Shown here: positions 34,320-43,249 of the stretch, piece by piece | Numbering within the stretch: the first letter of the stretch is position 1 | Layout of the letters: each line of letters starts with the position of its first letter | Assembly: GCF_018100805.1 (NCBI RefSeq) | Contig: NZ_JAGJEA010000001.1 | Location: forward strand, 62,001-126,000 | Length of the DNA: 64,000 bases | Direction: 5' to 3' | Origin: Aquimarina sp. MMG016 | GTDB lineage: Bacteria; Bacteroidota; Bacteroidia; Flavobacteriales; Flavobacteriaceae | The notes under the pieces: model-generated | The model's input: the letters and a program-made list of their open reading frames with translations, nothing else | Databases searched by the model: none | What the model was told of the DNA's origin: nothing | Made by a program: the position numbers and the translations under genes

Positions 34320-34664
34320 ATGAAAAATGATACATATACTAAAACTGTACTCACTATTATTGCTATATGCTTAACTATAATCGCTATTAAAGATTTAGAA
34401 ATAATACCAAGAGCATACGCTAACGAAATAAATAACCCAAATAGTTACAAATTAGTCCCTGTTAATGAGGATGGTTCTATAACAGTTAAACTCATTAATT
34501 CAGATGAAATTGATGTAAATATCAAAAACATTGAAACTTATGATAAACTCAAAGTAGATATTAACACTATTAGCACTAGAGATGAATTAGATATTAACAT
34601 TGATGAAATTGGTGGGAGCTATGTTTCTAGTGGAGGACCAATCAAAGTTAAACTTCAGAATTAG
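34320..34664 (+). CDS. Small single-span membrane or secreted protein
   Basis: A 114-residue protein with one N-terminal hydrophobic segment (TVLTIIAICLTIIAI) and a short extracytoplasmic body rich in Asp, Asn and Ile, ending with SSGGPIKVKLQN. The body contains repeated short strands (ITVKLINSDEIDVNI, LKVDINTI, LDINIDEI). No known domain is recognised. It ends just before a bidirectional terminator. Similar small proteins occur in Flavobacteria without known function. Confidence 0.7.
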   Translation: MKNDTYTKTVLTIIAICLTIIAIKDLEIIPRAYANEINNPNSYKLVPVNEDGSITVKLINSDEIDVNIKNIETYDKLKVDINTISTRDELDINIDEIGGSYVSSGGPIKVKLQN

Positions 34665-34668
34665 TTAT

Positions 34669-34700
34669 AAAAAAGGCTTCAGAATTGAAGCCTTTTTTTT
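34669..34700. terminator. Bidirectional terminator
   Basis: AAAAAAGGCTTCA-GAAT-TGAAGCCTTTTTT is a perfect 13-base stem with T runs on both strands, between the small membrane protein gene (+) and the DoxX gene (-). Confidence 0.92.
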
Positions 34701-34705
34701 ATACT

Positions 34706-35128
34706 CTATTGCTGCATTTTTAGATAATAATCAACAGAATGTTTTCCAGACCCATACAAGAAAAAGAAAATACATAATAGAAATACCACAGTGGCAATGA
34801 CTAAATTTGCCACATTCATTTCACCTACGAAATTAATCACAACAGCCCCAATAAGCAATGGGATCTGAGCAGCTACAGACCAACGAGTAAGCAATCCAAA
34901 AGCAATTAATATCCCTCCTATTAAATGTGCTGGAGCAACATAATGTATAACAATCATTGCACCAGCCAAATTCTGAACTGGCTTAAGAAGATCTACCAAT
35001 ATCTGGCTATTACTCAGGAAATTTATTCCTTTTAGAAATAAAAATACTCCAAGTGCAATTCGCAAAAGATCAAGTGGGTAATAAGTATGCGCATTAGCCC
35101 ATTTGTTTAATGACTTTATTGTTGGCAT
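34706..35128 (-). CDS. DoxX family membrane protein
   Basis: A 140-residue protein with four hydrophobic helices, starting PLDLLRIALGVFLFLKGINFL and containing the family segment HYVAPAHLIGGILIAFGLLTRWSV, characteristic of DoxX/SURF4-like proteins. Such proteins are small inner-membrane subunits implicated in redox or thiosulfate/quinone metabolism. It is monocistronic and shares a terminator with the convergent upstream gene. The specific function is not determined. Confidence 0.85.
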   Translation of the reverse strand: MPTIKSLNKWANAHTYYPLDLLRIALGVFLFLKGINFLSNSQILVDLLKPVQNLAGAMIVIHYVAPAHLIGGILIAFGLLTRWSVAAQIPLLIGAVVINFVGEMNVANLVIATVVFLLCIFFFLYGSGKHSVDYYLKMQQ

Positions 35129-35290
35129 GACAAATAGATTTATTGGTTACACTCATATAAGATACTGATTTTTAAAACAATAATGATATTTTATTTTGAA
35201 TTTAGCATGTTCTTAAATTTAGATATAATTAAATAAAAGCAACCTTTTTATAGTTACTTCATCCTATAAATACACTAAAACACAACAACA

Positions 35291-35671
35291 ATGATCTCAA
35301 AAAAAGCATCCAAAATAATATTGCTGCCATTATATTAATAGTTATTGCATTTTTATATCGTGTAGCAATGACAATACTATTGGAAAATCTGCGGAATCTT
35401 AGATCCATCCATTAGAAGATCTGGATTGGTTAAATCAAACTAACATTTGAATCAGACCTTACTCCAGCAGGGAAACTAATTATAAGGTATATTTACAAAG
35501 ATGAAAATGTATTTTGGATAAATATCTGCTTTAACCGGAAGATACCTTAATACAAATCTATAACTATAGAAGAAAAGTTATTTACCAAAAAGGTGGACTC
35601 GCAGGATTAGATGATTGTATAGATTTTGAGTCCGAACCTATTAATCCAATTATTTTATTAGACAATGTTCA
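35291..35671 (+). pseudogene. Frameshifted small lipoprotein gene
   Basis: No single frame is open, but one protein can be followed across frames. MISKKASKIILLP is in frame 2. Then SCSNDNTIGKSAES, an in-frame stop, and HPLEDLDWLNQ are in frame 0 (from 35358). FESDLTPAGKLIIRYIYKDE is in frame 1 (from about 35446). IQIYNYRRKVIYQKGGLAGL with DDCIDFESE is in frame 0 again (from 35550). The lipobox-like start, the PLEDLDWL motif and the GGLAGLDDC ending resemble a family of small Bacteroidota lipoproteins. At least two frameshifts and one stop indicate decay. Confidence 0.7.
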
Positions 35672-35680
35672 GAAAATAAT

Positions 35681-36196
35681 TTATAATCCTATAGCAACAT
35701 TGGTAATCTTATTGAGTGCTTCACTTATCTTTTCTAGTACTTCATCTTTCTCCTCAATCCCATGACGCTGCTTTAAATATTCAGGATTGTTATATGAGAC
35801 CTTTACCATATCCTGGTCATCCTGCCATACCATAATCTTTTGTGGTAAATCCAAACCAGTAGTTTGAGAACTTTGCATTAAAGGTGTACCCAATTTTGGA
35901 TTGCCAAACATGATAATTCGTGTTGGATTTAATTTTAATCCTACAGAAGTTGAATTGCCCTGGTGATCTAATTCCGCTATAATCTTTAAATTGGGATTAT
36001 CAGCAATAGTTTCTTTTAATGAATTATATGTTTCTTCAAAGTTTTTAGTACTTACTTTTGTAATTACGCCTTGTTGTTCTATAACTTCCATATTTGTTTT
36101 CAATTTTATTTGCTTATCATTAGACGTATTATCATTAGTTTGATTACAGGACACAAAAAGTAATATCAACAAAAATTTACATACTATAGTTTTCAT
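35681..36196 (-). CDS. DUF302 domain lipoprotein
   Basis: A 171-residue exported protein with a lipoprotein signal (FLLILLFVSC, Cys about 17). The mature part is a DUF302 domain (NFEETYNSLKETIADNPNLKI, HQGNSTSVGLKLNPTRIIMFGNPKLGTPLM, LDLPQKIMVWQDD). DUF302 domains have a small alpha/beta fold of unknown biochemical role, often in periplasmic proteins. It lies 93 bases downstream of the TonB receptor gene on the same strand and could be read through from that operon. Confidence 0.88.
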   Translation of the reverse strand: MKTIVCKFLLILLFVSCNQTNDNTSNDKQIKLKTNMEVIEQQGVITKVSTKNFEETYNSLKETIADNPNLKIIAELDHQGNSTSVGLKLNPTRIIMFGNPKLGTPLMQSSQTTGLDLPQKIMVWQDDQDMVKVSYNNPEYLKQRHGIEEKDEVLEKISEALNKITNVAIGL

Positions 36197-36289
36197 CTTG
36201 ATTTCTTGATTTTGAACTAAAATTAATCGAATACAAAAACCTACTCTAGTTTTTATTATAAGATTAACAAAGCTCTACTTCCAATTTTA

Positions 36290-39034
36290 TCATAGATTAT
36301 ATTTAATGGAAAATATCCAATATCTAGGTTGTACTACATAACTTGAAGTACTGTTAAACAATTCACTAAAGCTATCGCTATTAATACTTTCTGTATTTAG
36401 AAGATTGGTCACAGAAAATTTATATTCCCATTTACTATCTGGTTTTTGATAGAACAGATCTGCATCCCAAAAACTATATTCATTCAGTGTAGTTTCTGCA
36501 TCTCTATAATTGTAATAACTATAGGATGATTTTAATAAAAATCCTTTGGCAAATGACCAATCTAATTGCGCAAATGGACGACTGGTATAAAATGTACTTT
36601 CAGCCCCATTATTATCATAGTCATTAACTGTAATACTATACCCCAAATCAAAATTAGGACCTTTTTTAAAATTAGTGGACCACTCGGTACGATAAGTTTG
36701 TGTAAGACTGACACTCTCACTTGGCAAATCATTTACTATATTGTTAAAGCTTGACCAATTTACATTTGCATTCAGGCTTCCTTTGATTTTTCCAAACGTA
36801 CGACTGAAGCTTCCGAAAGCCGTAAATATCTGATCAGCAAGGTCTGAATTAACTGGCGTATTTACCCTATTAATTCCAGAGATCGCACTTGTGTTTTTAA
36901 TGGGATTACGGCGATTACTATAACTTATATTAGCAAAAATATTAGTATAATTAAACATGTTGAAACTAAAGTAGTTTAACGAATAATTATCATACAATGC
37001 ATTTTCTAGATTACGATTTCCTTGTGTCAAGGAATTATAATTATTAAAAATATATCCTTCAGCCAAACGATTGATATCTGTATATTCTGCGGTAATAGAA
37101 TAATTGAAACGAAGACTTTCGCTCTTTTTTAATTGAGCTAGAATAAAAAGATCAGGCAACACTGTCCAATCATCTTGTGTTAGGGTTGTACGAAGTTGCT
37201 CATCCTTTAGATTATAATTATGTAAACTAATCCCAGAGTTGAAAGTGAAGATCCCGGTAATAAATTTATAATGTAAGCTTCCAAAAAGGTCAGTAAAATT
37301 ATATTTAACATCATTATTAAATTCCTCATCTTCAAAATCAACACGATCTCCGTTATCCAGAATTTGAAATATCCCTGAATCAAAATTTTGAGTACTCATA
37401 ATAGTTCCTAAAGTAAAATTGAGATTACTCTTTTTATTAAGAACATAATAATAATCAAGTTTAGCATCAAGTTTACTGGTTTTTACTTTTTTATCCTGGT
37501 TAACACTATATCTTTCTGATTCCTGAAGCGGATTAAAAGTGTCCTGATCAGGATCTAATGGGTCATTTATTTCAGTAAAGATTCCTCTGAAAGGAATTTC
37601 ATCTCTTATAGCGTTATAAAATGGATCTTCGTCTTGAAATAAATGTTGAGCTTCAAAAGAAAAAATATTTTTATCATTAAGTGTATAATACGCATTTACG
37701 TTTTGCTGAATGGAAAACGGTGTATTTTCCAATTGTTCTTCTATATTTTCTGAAATATTCTCTCTTAGTGATAAAAATCTTCCATCTTCTTCCTGTTTTG
37801 AAAGTTTTCCGAAAATGTCATAATCTAATCTAAAATTTGTATTTGGTTTATATATAGCGCTTAACTTAAGTAACCCTAACTTACTAAACTGTAATGTATT
37901 ATCAAATGTTTCTTCAACAGTATTATCTGACGGATCAGGAGTGTCATCAATATAAATGGTTCGGGTATTGGTAATCAAATCGGTTTTGGTATCACTAAAA
38001 ATCCCATAACCGCTAACGTCAAGTGTTTTGCTAGCGGTTAGACTAAAATTGGCCGCGGCAAATTTAGTATCAATCTCATTAGCTCTGTTATTTTGAAGCG
38101 TGGTAAAAGCCAGGTCATCTGTAGTAATATTAAAAGATGTACCTCCACGTCCAAGATTTCTAAAACCTCCTGTGAAATTAAAATAATCCCTGCGAGTAAA
38201 CGGAACTTCTCCTATATCATTAAAATCCGTAATGATATTGATACTATAATCGGGACTGTAGTAAAACAGTTTTGGTTTTACGATATAACGCTCTGTCTCT
38301 CCAACTCCTGAACCAGCCATAACATCACCAAACCAGAAATTCTTTTTTCCTTCTTTGAGCTTGATATTAATAGCAACCTGATCCTGAGAATTACGCAATC
38401 CTCGCATTTGATTAACATCGTCATAATTTCTAAGCACTTCTACTTTATCCAACGCATCAGCAGGAATATTTTCTGTTGCCAATTTAGAATCACCATCAAA
38501 AAAATCCTTGCCTTCTACCATTACTTTAGAAACGGTTTTGCCTTCTACTTCAATTTCTCCATCATCATTTACTTCTATCCCTGGTAATTTTTCTAATACA
38601 TCTCCTAATTTTTTCTCCTCTCCAGAAGTAAAAGAGTCTGTATTATAAACTAATGTATCTCCTTTTACAACAACTGGTATTTCATAAACAATCTCTACCT
38701 CATCTAGGTTATTTTCCTTAGCACTCATCTCAAAACTCACCGATACATCATCCGAAGTAACAGTAATTGATTTAGGCTCCGCCGAAAGACCTATAAAACT
38801 AACTTTAAGTAGGTAGGTATCATCTTTTGGAACCGAAATTTTATACTCTCCTTTATTATTAGTAATACCATAGCCCATCATCGCATTATCCACCTTTTTA
38901 TAAGCAATTACGTTTGCCATTTCCAGAGGGTTTCCTAAAGAGTCTTTTACAAATCCGGAAATCTGTACTTTTTGGGCAATAGTTGTCAGTGACATTCCGA
39001 AAAGGAATATCAGAATAAATATGTTTTTATTCAT
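36290..39034 (-). CDS. TonB-dependent receptor-like outer-membrane beta-barrel protein
   Basis: A 914-residue outer-membrane protein. After a signal peptide (FLFGMSLTTIAQ) comes a carboxypeptidase regulatory-like domain (VQISGFVKDSLGNPLEMANV, about 22-110), a plug-like region (KKLGDVLEKLPGIEVNDDG and EGKTVSKVMVEGKDFFDGDS, about 135-230) and a long beta-barrel ending in an aromatic strand (PRYWIFSIKYNL). It is the last gene of an operon tlpA-like - GLPGLI - GLPGLI - receptor. Such barrels import substrates or export/display partners; no substrate can be inferred. SusD is absent, so it is not a standard glycan-utilisation pair. Confidence 0.88.
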   Translation of the reverse strand: MNKNIFILIFLFGMSLTTIAQKVQISGFVKDSLGNPLEMANVIAYKKVDNAMMGYGITNNKGEYKISVPKDDTYLLKVSFIGLSAEPKSITVTSDDVSVSFEMSAKENNLDEVEIVYEIPVVVKGDTLVYNTDSFTSGEEKKLGDVLEKLPGIEVNDDGEIEVEGKTVSKVMVEGKDFFDGDSKLATENIPADALDKVEVLRNYDDVNQMRGLRNSQDQVAINIKLKEGKKNFWFGDVMAGSGVGETERYIVKPKLFYYSPDYSINIITDFNDIGEVPFTRRDYFNFTGGFRNLGRGGTSFNITTDDLAFTTLQNNRANEIDTKFAAANFSLTASKTLDVSGYGIFSDTKTDLITNTRTIYIDDTPDPSDNTVEETFDNTLQFSKLGLLKLSAIYKPNTNFRLDYDIFGKLSKQEEDGRFLSLRENISENIEEQLENTPFSIQQNVNAYYTLNDKNIFSFEAQHLFQDEDPFYNAIRDEIPFRGIFTEINDPLDPDQDTFNPLQESERYSVNQDKKVKTSKLDAKLDYYYVLNKKSNLNFTLGTIMSTQNFDSGIFQILDNGDRVDFEDEEFNNDVKYNFTDLFGSLHYKFITGIFTFNSGISLHNYNLKDEQLRTTLTQDDWTVLPDLFILAQLKKSESLRFNYSITAEYTDINRLAEGYIFNNYNSLTQGNRNLENALYDNYSLNYFSFNMFNYTNIFANISYSNRRNPIKNTSAISGINRVNTPVNSDLADQIFTAFGSFSRTFGKIKGSLNANVNWSSFNNIVNDLPSESVSLTQTYRTEWSTNFKKGPNFDLGYSITVNDYDNNGAESTFYTSRPFAQLDWSFAKGFLLKSSYSYYNYRDAETTLNEYSFWDADLFYQKPDSKWEYKFSVTNLLNTESINSDSFSELFNSTSSYVVQPRYWIFSIKYNL

Positions 39035-39066
39035 TTTTTAATTGATTTTAAGGAAAATGTATAACT

Positions 39067-39939
39067 CTAGTTTCTTCCTCTAATTCCGCCAAAACCTCCA
39101 CGGCGCTGAGAACTAAATTGATTTGCCATTTCTTCGATTTTCTTTTTAGCGATTTTATCAAATTCTGTTTGGGATACCTCTTTTCCTTTTGAAGGTTTTT
39201 TGATTTCTTCTTTCTCCTTGGTGTTTAATACTATTTTATTACACAAAAGTGTTGTACTACCTTGTTGTATTTCCAGGATCAAACCGGGTAATCCCCAGAA
39301 TTCTCCAGGTCCTTGATTAATAGGAATTTCTGGTGTATACCAAGCTACTACGTCAATTTCGTTTGGTATTTCATTTTCGTCTTCCAAGTCCGACGTTTTT
39401 TCTTCACCTTCATTTTCTCGTTGTCTTCGTAATTTTCTTGCTTTACGTCGAATACTTCTAAAATCCATCTCTTCACTGAGACTTTTGGTTGTGATAGCTT
39501 TAAAACAGGTATAATTTCCAATTTTCTTAGTCTCATTTACCATAGTCCATGTATACTTTGTCAATGTATCTTTGATAAGGAAATTCTTACCATAAAATTC
39601 TCGTTGGTCAACAAATTCTCCTGACTTTATATTTTTAAAATAGTTATTAGATATCAAACCAGACATTATAACATTCCATCTTCCTGAATAATCATTGGTT
39701 TCAAGCTGAGCTTCTTCTTTATAGACAGAAGCACTTTCATCAAAAGTGAGAACAAAGGTTTTCTCAAAAACAGATTTCATTCTTTCAGTGATTGCCCTTT
39801 TCTGATCTTCAGGCATTTGTCGTCCACCAAAATTCATATCCAGGCTTGTTTTACTGAAGTAATACGCTTTTCCTTGAAAATCCTGTCCAAAAGTTAGGCA
39901 AGTTTCTAATATCAAAATGAATGTGAAAACAGTTTTCAT
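39067..39939 (-). CDS. GLPGLI family protein, copy 2
   Basis: A 290-residue secreted protein with a signal peptide ending TFGQ. It has the family-naming motif in EFWGLPGLILEIQQG and the conserved AWYTPEIP just before, plus KKIGNYTCFKA in the middle. It ends with an Arg/Gly-rich tail (SSQRRGGFGGIRGRN). It lies 32 bases upstream of the TonB receptor gene and is a paralogue of the upstream gene. GLPGLI proteins are restricted to Bacteroidota, have no known biochemical function and often sit beside TonB receptors. Confidence 0.9.
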   Translation of the reverse strand: MKTVFTFILILETCLTFGQDFQGKAYYFSKTSLDMNFGGRQMPEDQKRAITERMKSVFEKTFVLTFDESASVYKEEAQLETNDYSGRWNVIMSGLISNNYFKNIKSGEFVDQREFYGKNFLIKDTLTKYTWTMVNETKKIGNYTCFKAITTKSLSEEMDFRSIRRKARKLRRQRENEGEEKTSDLEDENEIPNEIDVVAWYTPEIPINQGPGEFWGLPGLILEIQQGSTTLLCNKIVLNTKEKEEIKKPSKGKEVSQTEFDKIAKKKIEEMANQFSSQRRGGFGGIRGRN

Positions 39940-40058
39940 ATTGAGGGGGTTTTAGATTATTGGACACAAATATGATAGAACGGTTTAATAGCTTAAAGTT
40001 AATTATATCCTAAAAACTTAATGATGAGCTTTTATGAGATGCTTTTATCAAGAAAGTA

Positions 40059-40883
40059 TTATCCCCCTATTCTTATTCTTACACTTTCTCCATCACCACG
40101 ATGAGACATCCTATCCCGCATTTCTTTCATTTTTTTCTGCATGATCTCCTCAAATTTTTCTTGGGTAACAATTTTACCTTTGGTAGGTTCGATGATTTCC
40201 ACTTTTTTCTTTGGATTCAGCACTATTTTATTGCACAACATGCTTTGTTCTCCATTATTTACTTCTAAGATCAGCCCAGGCAACCCCCAATAATTACCAG
40301 GTCCATTTGCCACTGGAATCTCTGGAGTATACCAAGCAGTTATTGTTATTTCTTCTTCCTCTGCAGGAGTTTCTTCTTTTTTATCATTATCAATAGTAAT
40401 ACTCCTTACACGTTGCTCCATCCTTTTGGCAGTAGCCTTGTAGCAAGTATAGTTGCCAATCTTTTTGGTTTCATCTTCTAACTTCCAATCCAGTTTTTCC
40501 AACTGATCTTTAACCAGGAACACTTTACCTAACATCTCTCTTTTGCCAGAAAAACGTTCTTCTTTGATATTCTTATATAATATATCCGAAGTTCCGGATC
40601 CAGCTACCATTACCCTAACACCACCAATAGCCTGTTGCGGAGCCTCCAAAGTTTGCTCTTCCTTATAAATTGACTCTGAAGTATTAAATGTCAAAGTAAA
40701 TTCTTTTTGAAATTGCTTTTTTATCATTTCTTGGATCTGTTTTTGCATATCAGCATTCATCTTAGAATCTTCGAGCTTTAGATCCATTTTTCTATTGGTC
40801 TTATAAGTAACCACACCTTGAAAATCTTGTGCAGATATGCTTTTTATTAAAAAAAGCATTAATACTATCATAAATCGTATCAT
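40059..40883 (-). CDS. GLPGLI family protein, copy 1
   Basis: A 274-residue secreted protein with a signal peptide (ISAQDFQG boundary). It contains YWGLPGLILEVNNG, the preceding AWYTPEIP and KKIGNYTCYKA, matching its downstream paralogue along most of its length. The ending is again rich in Arg and Gly (MSHRGDGESVRIRIGG). It is 6 bases downstream of the thioredoxin-like gene, so co-transcribed. Tandem GLPGLI copies suggest a dimer or substrate pair acting with the TonB receptor; that is inference. Confidence 0.9.
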   Translation of the reverse strand: MIRFMIVLMLFLIKSISAQDFQGVVTYKTNRKMDLKLEDSKMNADMQKQIQEMIKKQFQKEFTLTFNTSESIYKEEQTLEAPQQAIGGVRVMVAGSGTSDILYKNIKEERFSGKREMLGKVFLVKDQLEKLDWKLEDETKKIGNYTCYKATAKRMEQRVRSITIDNDKKEETPAEEEEITITAWYTPEIPVANGPGNYWGLPGLILEVNNGEQSMLCNKIVLNPKKKVEIIEPTKGKIVTQEKFEEIMQKKMKEMRDRMSHRGDGESVRIRIGG

Positions 40884-40889
40884 AATTAA

Positions 40890-41612
40890 TTATTTTAAAA
40901 GTTTTTCTAGTTTATTTTTTAATGCAGTTGCTTCTCCCATTTTTAGTTTTCCATCATCGGTTTTTACATAAGAGATTCCTCCTTCTATGCTCTTTACGAT
41001 TCCATTTTCATCTAGAATTACATTTTTAGGAAAAGCCTTCATTTCTAGTTCATCTGTATACTTTTTTGCATCCACCACCTGAACAAAATCAAAATTATGT
41101 TTCTTCAAAAATTTTTCAACTTTTTCCTTAGATTCATAGGTTATCGCAACGAAGTTTACATCTTTTCCAAAATGTTTTTTCAGTTTATTAAGCTCAGGCA
41201 TTTCATCAATACAAGGAGGGCAACTTGTAAACCAAAAATTCAATAAAGTTGGCTTCCCTTTTAAATCACCAATATTTATATGACTACCATCTAATGTTAT
41301 TAAAGGAGAATCCAACATATTTTCCCCCTTGAGCGATCTTAATTTTGTTTTCATCATTTTTTCTCCATTTAGATTCACACTAATACCATAAGTATGAATT
41401 ATAGAATCTTCTTTAACTTCAGTATTCTTTATATCAATTTCTACAATTGTCTTTTTATGTAGTTTAATCAATTTATCATACAATTTTTGTTTTTGATTTT
41501 TTACTGTTTCTTCGTTTACTATCTTTCCTTTATGGTTTTTGTAATATGTAGTTTGAGCGTTAAGAATTATGGAACTAAGTAGCATGAATAAAAGAATGAC
41601 TAATGTTTTCAT
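40890..41612 (-). CDS. TlpA-like thioredoxin-fold protein
   Basis: A 240-residue exported thioredoxin-like protein. After a signal peptide (LVILLFMLLSSIILNAQ) and an N-terminal helical/strand region, the thioredoxin domain (about 105-240) carries the redox motif CPPC in WFTSCPPCIDEMPEL, with the cis-Pro region around AFPKNVIL. It probably reduces or exchanges disulfides in the periplasm. It is first in the GLPGLI/TonB operon; both GLPGLI proteins keep a conserved Cys (in YTC), a possible substrate. Its promoter faces the two-component system. Confidence 0.88.
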   Translation of the reverse strand: MKTLVILLFMLLSSIILNAQTTYYKNHKGKIVNEETVKNQKQKLYDKLIKLHKKTIVEIDIKNTEVKEDSIIHTYGISVNLNGEKMMKTKLRSLKGENMLDSPLITLDGSHINIGDLKGKPTLLNFWFTSCPPCIDEMPELNKLKKHFGKDVNFVAITYESKEKVEKFLKKHNFDFVQVVDAKKYTDELEMKAFPKNVILDENGIVKSIEGGISYVKTDDGKLKMGEATALKNKLEKLLK

Positions 41613-41644
41613 TTGTTTTTTTAGTTATTTTGATTTGTACTGTA

Positions 41645-41672
41645 CAAATATGAAAACTCAGTGCTAAGCAAA
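41645..41672 (-). promoter_or_regulatory. Candidate promoter of the tlpA-GLPGLI-TonB operon
   Basis: On the minus strand TTTG (41669-41672) is followed after 16 bases by CATATTTG (41645-41652), one base off the TAnnTTTG consensus. A transcript would start about 25 bases before the tlpA-like start codon. Confidence 0.5.
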
Positions 41673-41674
41673 CC

Positions 41675-41700
41675 GTTAACCAGTGTTAACGAGTGTTAAC
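41675..41700. promoter_or_regulatory. Three 10-base-phased GTTAAC boxes between divergent promoters
   Basis: GTTAAC occurs at 41675-41680, 41685-41690 and 41695-41700, exactly one turn of DNA apart; the last two lie in the longer repeat AGTGTTAAC. They lie between the outward-facing -33 boxes of the two divergent promoters. Phased repeats of about 10 bases are typical binding sites of OmpR-family response regulators, and such a regulator is encoded in the plus-strand operon. Confidence 0.65.
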
Positions 41701-41703
41701 CGA

Positions 41704-41736
41704 TTTGTTTAATGTCATTTTAGTATAGTACTTTTG
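41704..41736 (+). promoter_or_regulatory. Promoter of the two-component system
   Basis: TTTG at 41704-41707 and TACTTTTG at 41729-41736 (21 bases between) match the Bacteroidota consensus. The -7 box ends 4 bases before the ATG at 41741, so the mRNA may be leaderless or nearly so. Confidence 0.65.
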
Positions 41737-41740
41737 GGGT

Positions 41741-43249
41741 ATGCAAGAAAAAAGCTATAAAAACATATTATACTTTATAACAGTTGTGATTCTTACTACA
41801 CTAGCTATTCAGGTATATTGGAACTTTAAAAATTATCAAGCTGGAAAACAACAATTAATTAATGAAGTACAAACCAGTTTGGATAATGCCGTGGATCAAT
41901 ACTACATAAATCTAGCTAAAAAAAACACTATTGGATTTGCTACAGATTCTTCAAATCTAAAAGGGTTTTTAAAAAAGAAGAGTTTTACGAATTTTATTAA
42001 GAAAGTCGATTCAGGAAATGTAGATTTTAGAAGCTTTACCTTTTCAGATAGTACAGATCAATCTCGTGTTTCCATATTTAGAGGTGTTGAAGTAGACAGC
42101 ATGGATCGAATTCACATGCATTCTTTAGACACTTCTCCTTCTAAAATTACAAAAGCCCCTTTTTCTTTCAAGATTAAAACAGACAGTACCCGACAAAAAA
42201 AAGCATTTGAGCTTTTGACATCAAAAATTGTAATATCTATTACAGAAGATTCTTTAGAGCTAAATACATTAGATAGCCTTCTAAAAAATGAACTTAATCG
42301 TAAAGCTATCGATATCTATCATGGAATATCTTTTTCTAGTAATAAAGGAGAATCTTATACATTTAATGAGTCTGTTATTGGATCTTCTACACTTAGTACT
42401 AAAACAAAATCCTCTTATTTACCAAGGGGTAGTTCTTTAGAGTTGTTTTTTACAAATACCACTCTTACAATTTTAAAGAAAAGTCTTTTTGGAATTATAT
42501 TATCATTTTTATTGGTTAGCGCAGTAATTGGTTGTTTACTATTCTTGCTAAGGACAATTAAGCATCAAAAACAATTAGCTGAGTTAAAAAATGATCTGAT
42601 TAGTAACATCACTCATGAATTTAAAACTCCAATTGCTACCATCAGTGCAGCTTTAGAAGGCATCCAAATTTTTAATCAAGATAATGATCCCGAAAAAACT
42701 AAAAAATATGTTCAAATGTCTTCTAACCAATTAGGAAAGTTGAACACTATGGTAGAAAAAATACTAGAAACAGCTACACTGAATAGTGAAGAATTGGAGT
42801 TAAATCTTGAAGAATTAAACCTTATCCACCTGACAGAAACTATTGCCAACAGGTATCAGACAAATGCTTCAGAAAAGGAAATTAAATTTCATACCACACA
42901 CAAGAGTATTTGGAAAAAAGTAGATAGCTTTCATTTTGAAAATGCAATTAATAATATAGTTGATAATGCTGTTAAATATGGTGGAGATACGATTGAAGTA
43001 AGTATTAGCAACACTAGTTCTGATATTGTTATAGAAATAAAAGACAATGGTACATCATTAACCCGAGCACAAAAAGATAAAATATTTGAAAAATTTTATA
43101 GAGTTCCTAAAGGAAATACTCACGATATAAAAGGTTTTGGGATCGGATTATATTATACAAAAACCATTATTGAAAAGCACGGAGGAACTATAGAATTAGT
43201 GTTGGACCAAGGTCAGACCAATTTTAAAATCAAATTATCCAATGGCTGA
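41741..43249 (+). CDS. Membrane sensor histidine kinase
   Basis: A 502-residue kinase. Transmembrane helices are at about 9-25 and 248-272 (IILSFLLVSAVIGCLLFLLR), flanking a roughly 220-residue periplasmic sensor with no recognised domain. The phospho-acceptor histidine is in NITHEFKTPIATI near residue 292, and the ATPase domain follows (NNIVDNAVKYGG, IKDNGTSL, GFGIGLYYTKTIIEKHGG). The start overlaps nothing and has a strong promoter directly before it. The stop overlaps the response regulator gene by 8 bases. It likely senses an envelope signal for the divergent GLPGLI/TonB operon. Confidence 0.93.
   Translation: MQEKSYKNILYFITVVILTTLAIQVYWNFKNYQAGKQQLINEVQTSLDNAVDQYYINLAKKNTIGFATDSSNLKGFLKKKSFTNFIKKVDSGNVDFRSFTFSDSTDQSRVSIFRGVEVDSMDRIHMHSLDTSPSKITKAPFSFKIKTDSTRQKKAFELLTSKIVISITEDSLELNTLDSLLKNELNRKAIDIYHGISFSSNKGESYTFNESVIGSSTLSTKTKSSYLPRGSSLELFFTNTTLTILKKSLFGIILSFLLVSAVIGCLLFLLRTIKHQKQLAELKNDLISNITHEFKTPIATISAALEGIQIFNQDNDPEKTKKYVQMSSNQLGKLNTMVEKILETATLNSEELELNLEELNLIHLTETIANRYQTNASEKEIKFHTTHKSIWKKVDSFHFENAINNIVDNAVKYGGDTIEVSISNTSSDIVIEIKDNGTSLTRAQKDKIFEKFYRVPKGNTHDIKGFGIGLYYTKTIIEKHGGTIELVLDQGQTNFKIKLSNG

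Noticed and set aside
41675..41700. CRISPR-like or iteron origin repeats
   Set aside because: Only three 6-base boxes with 4-base gaps; no Cas or Rep genes and the position between promoters argues for an operator.
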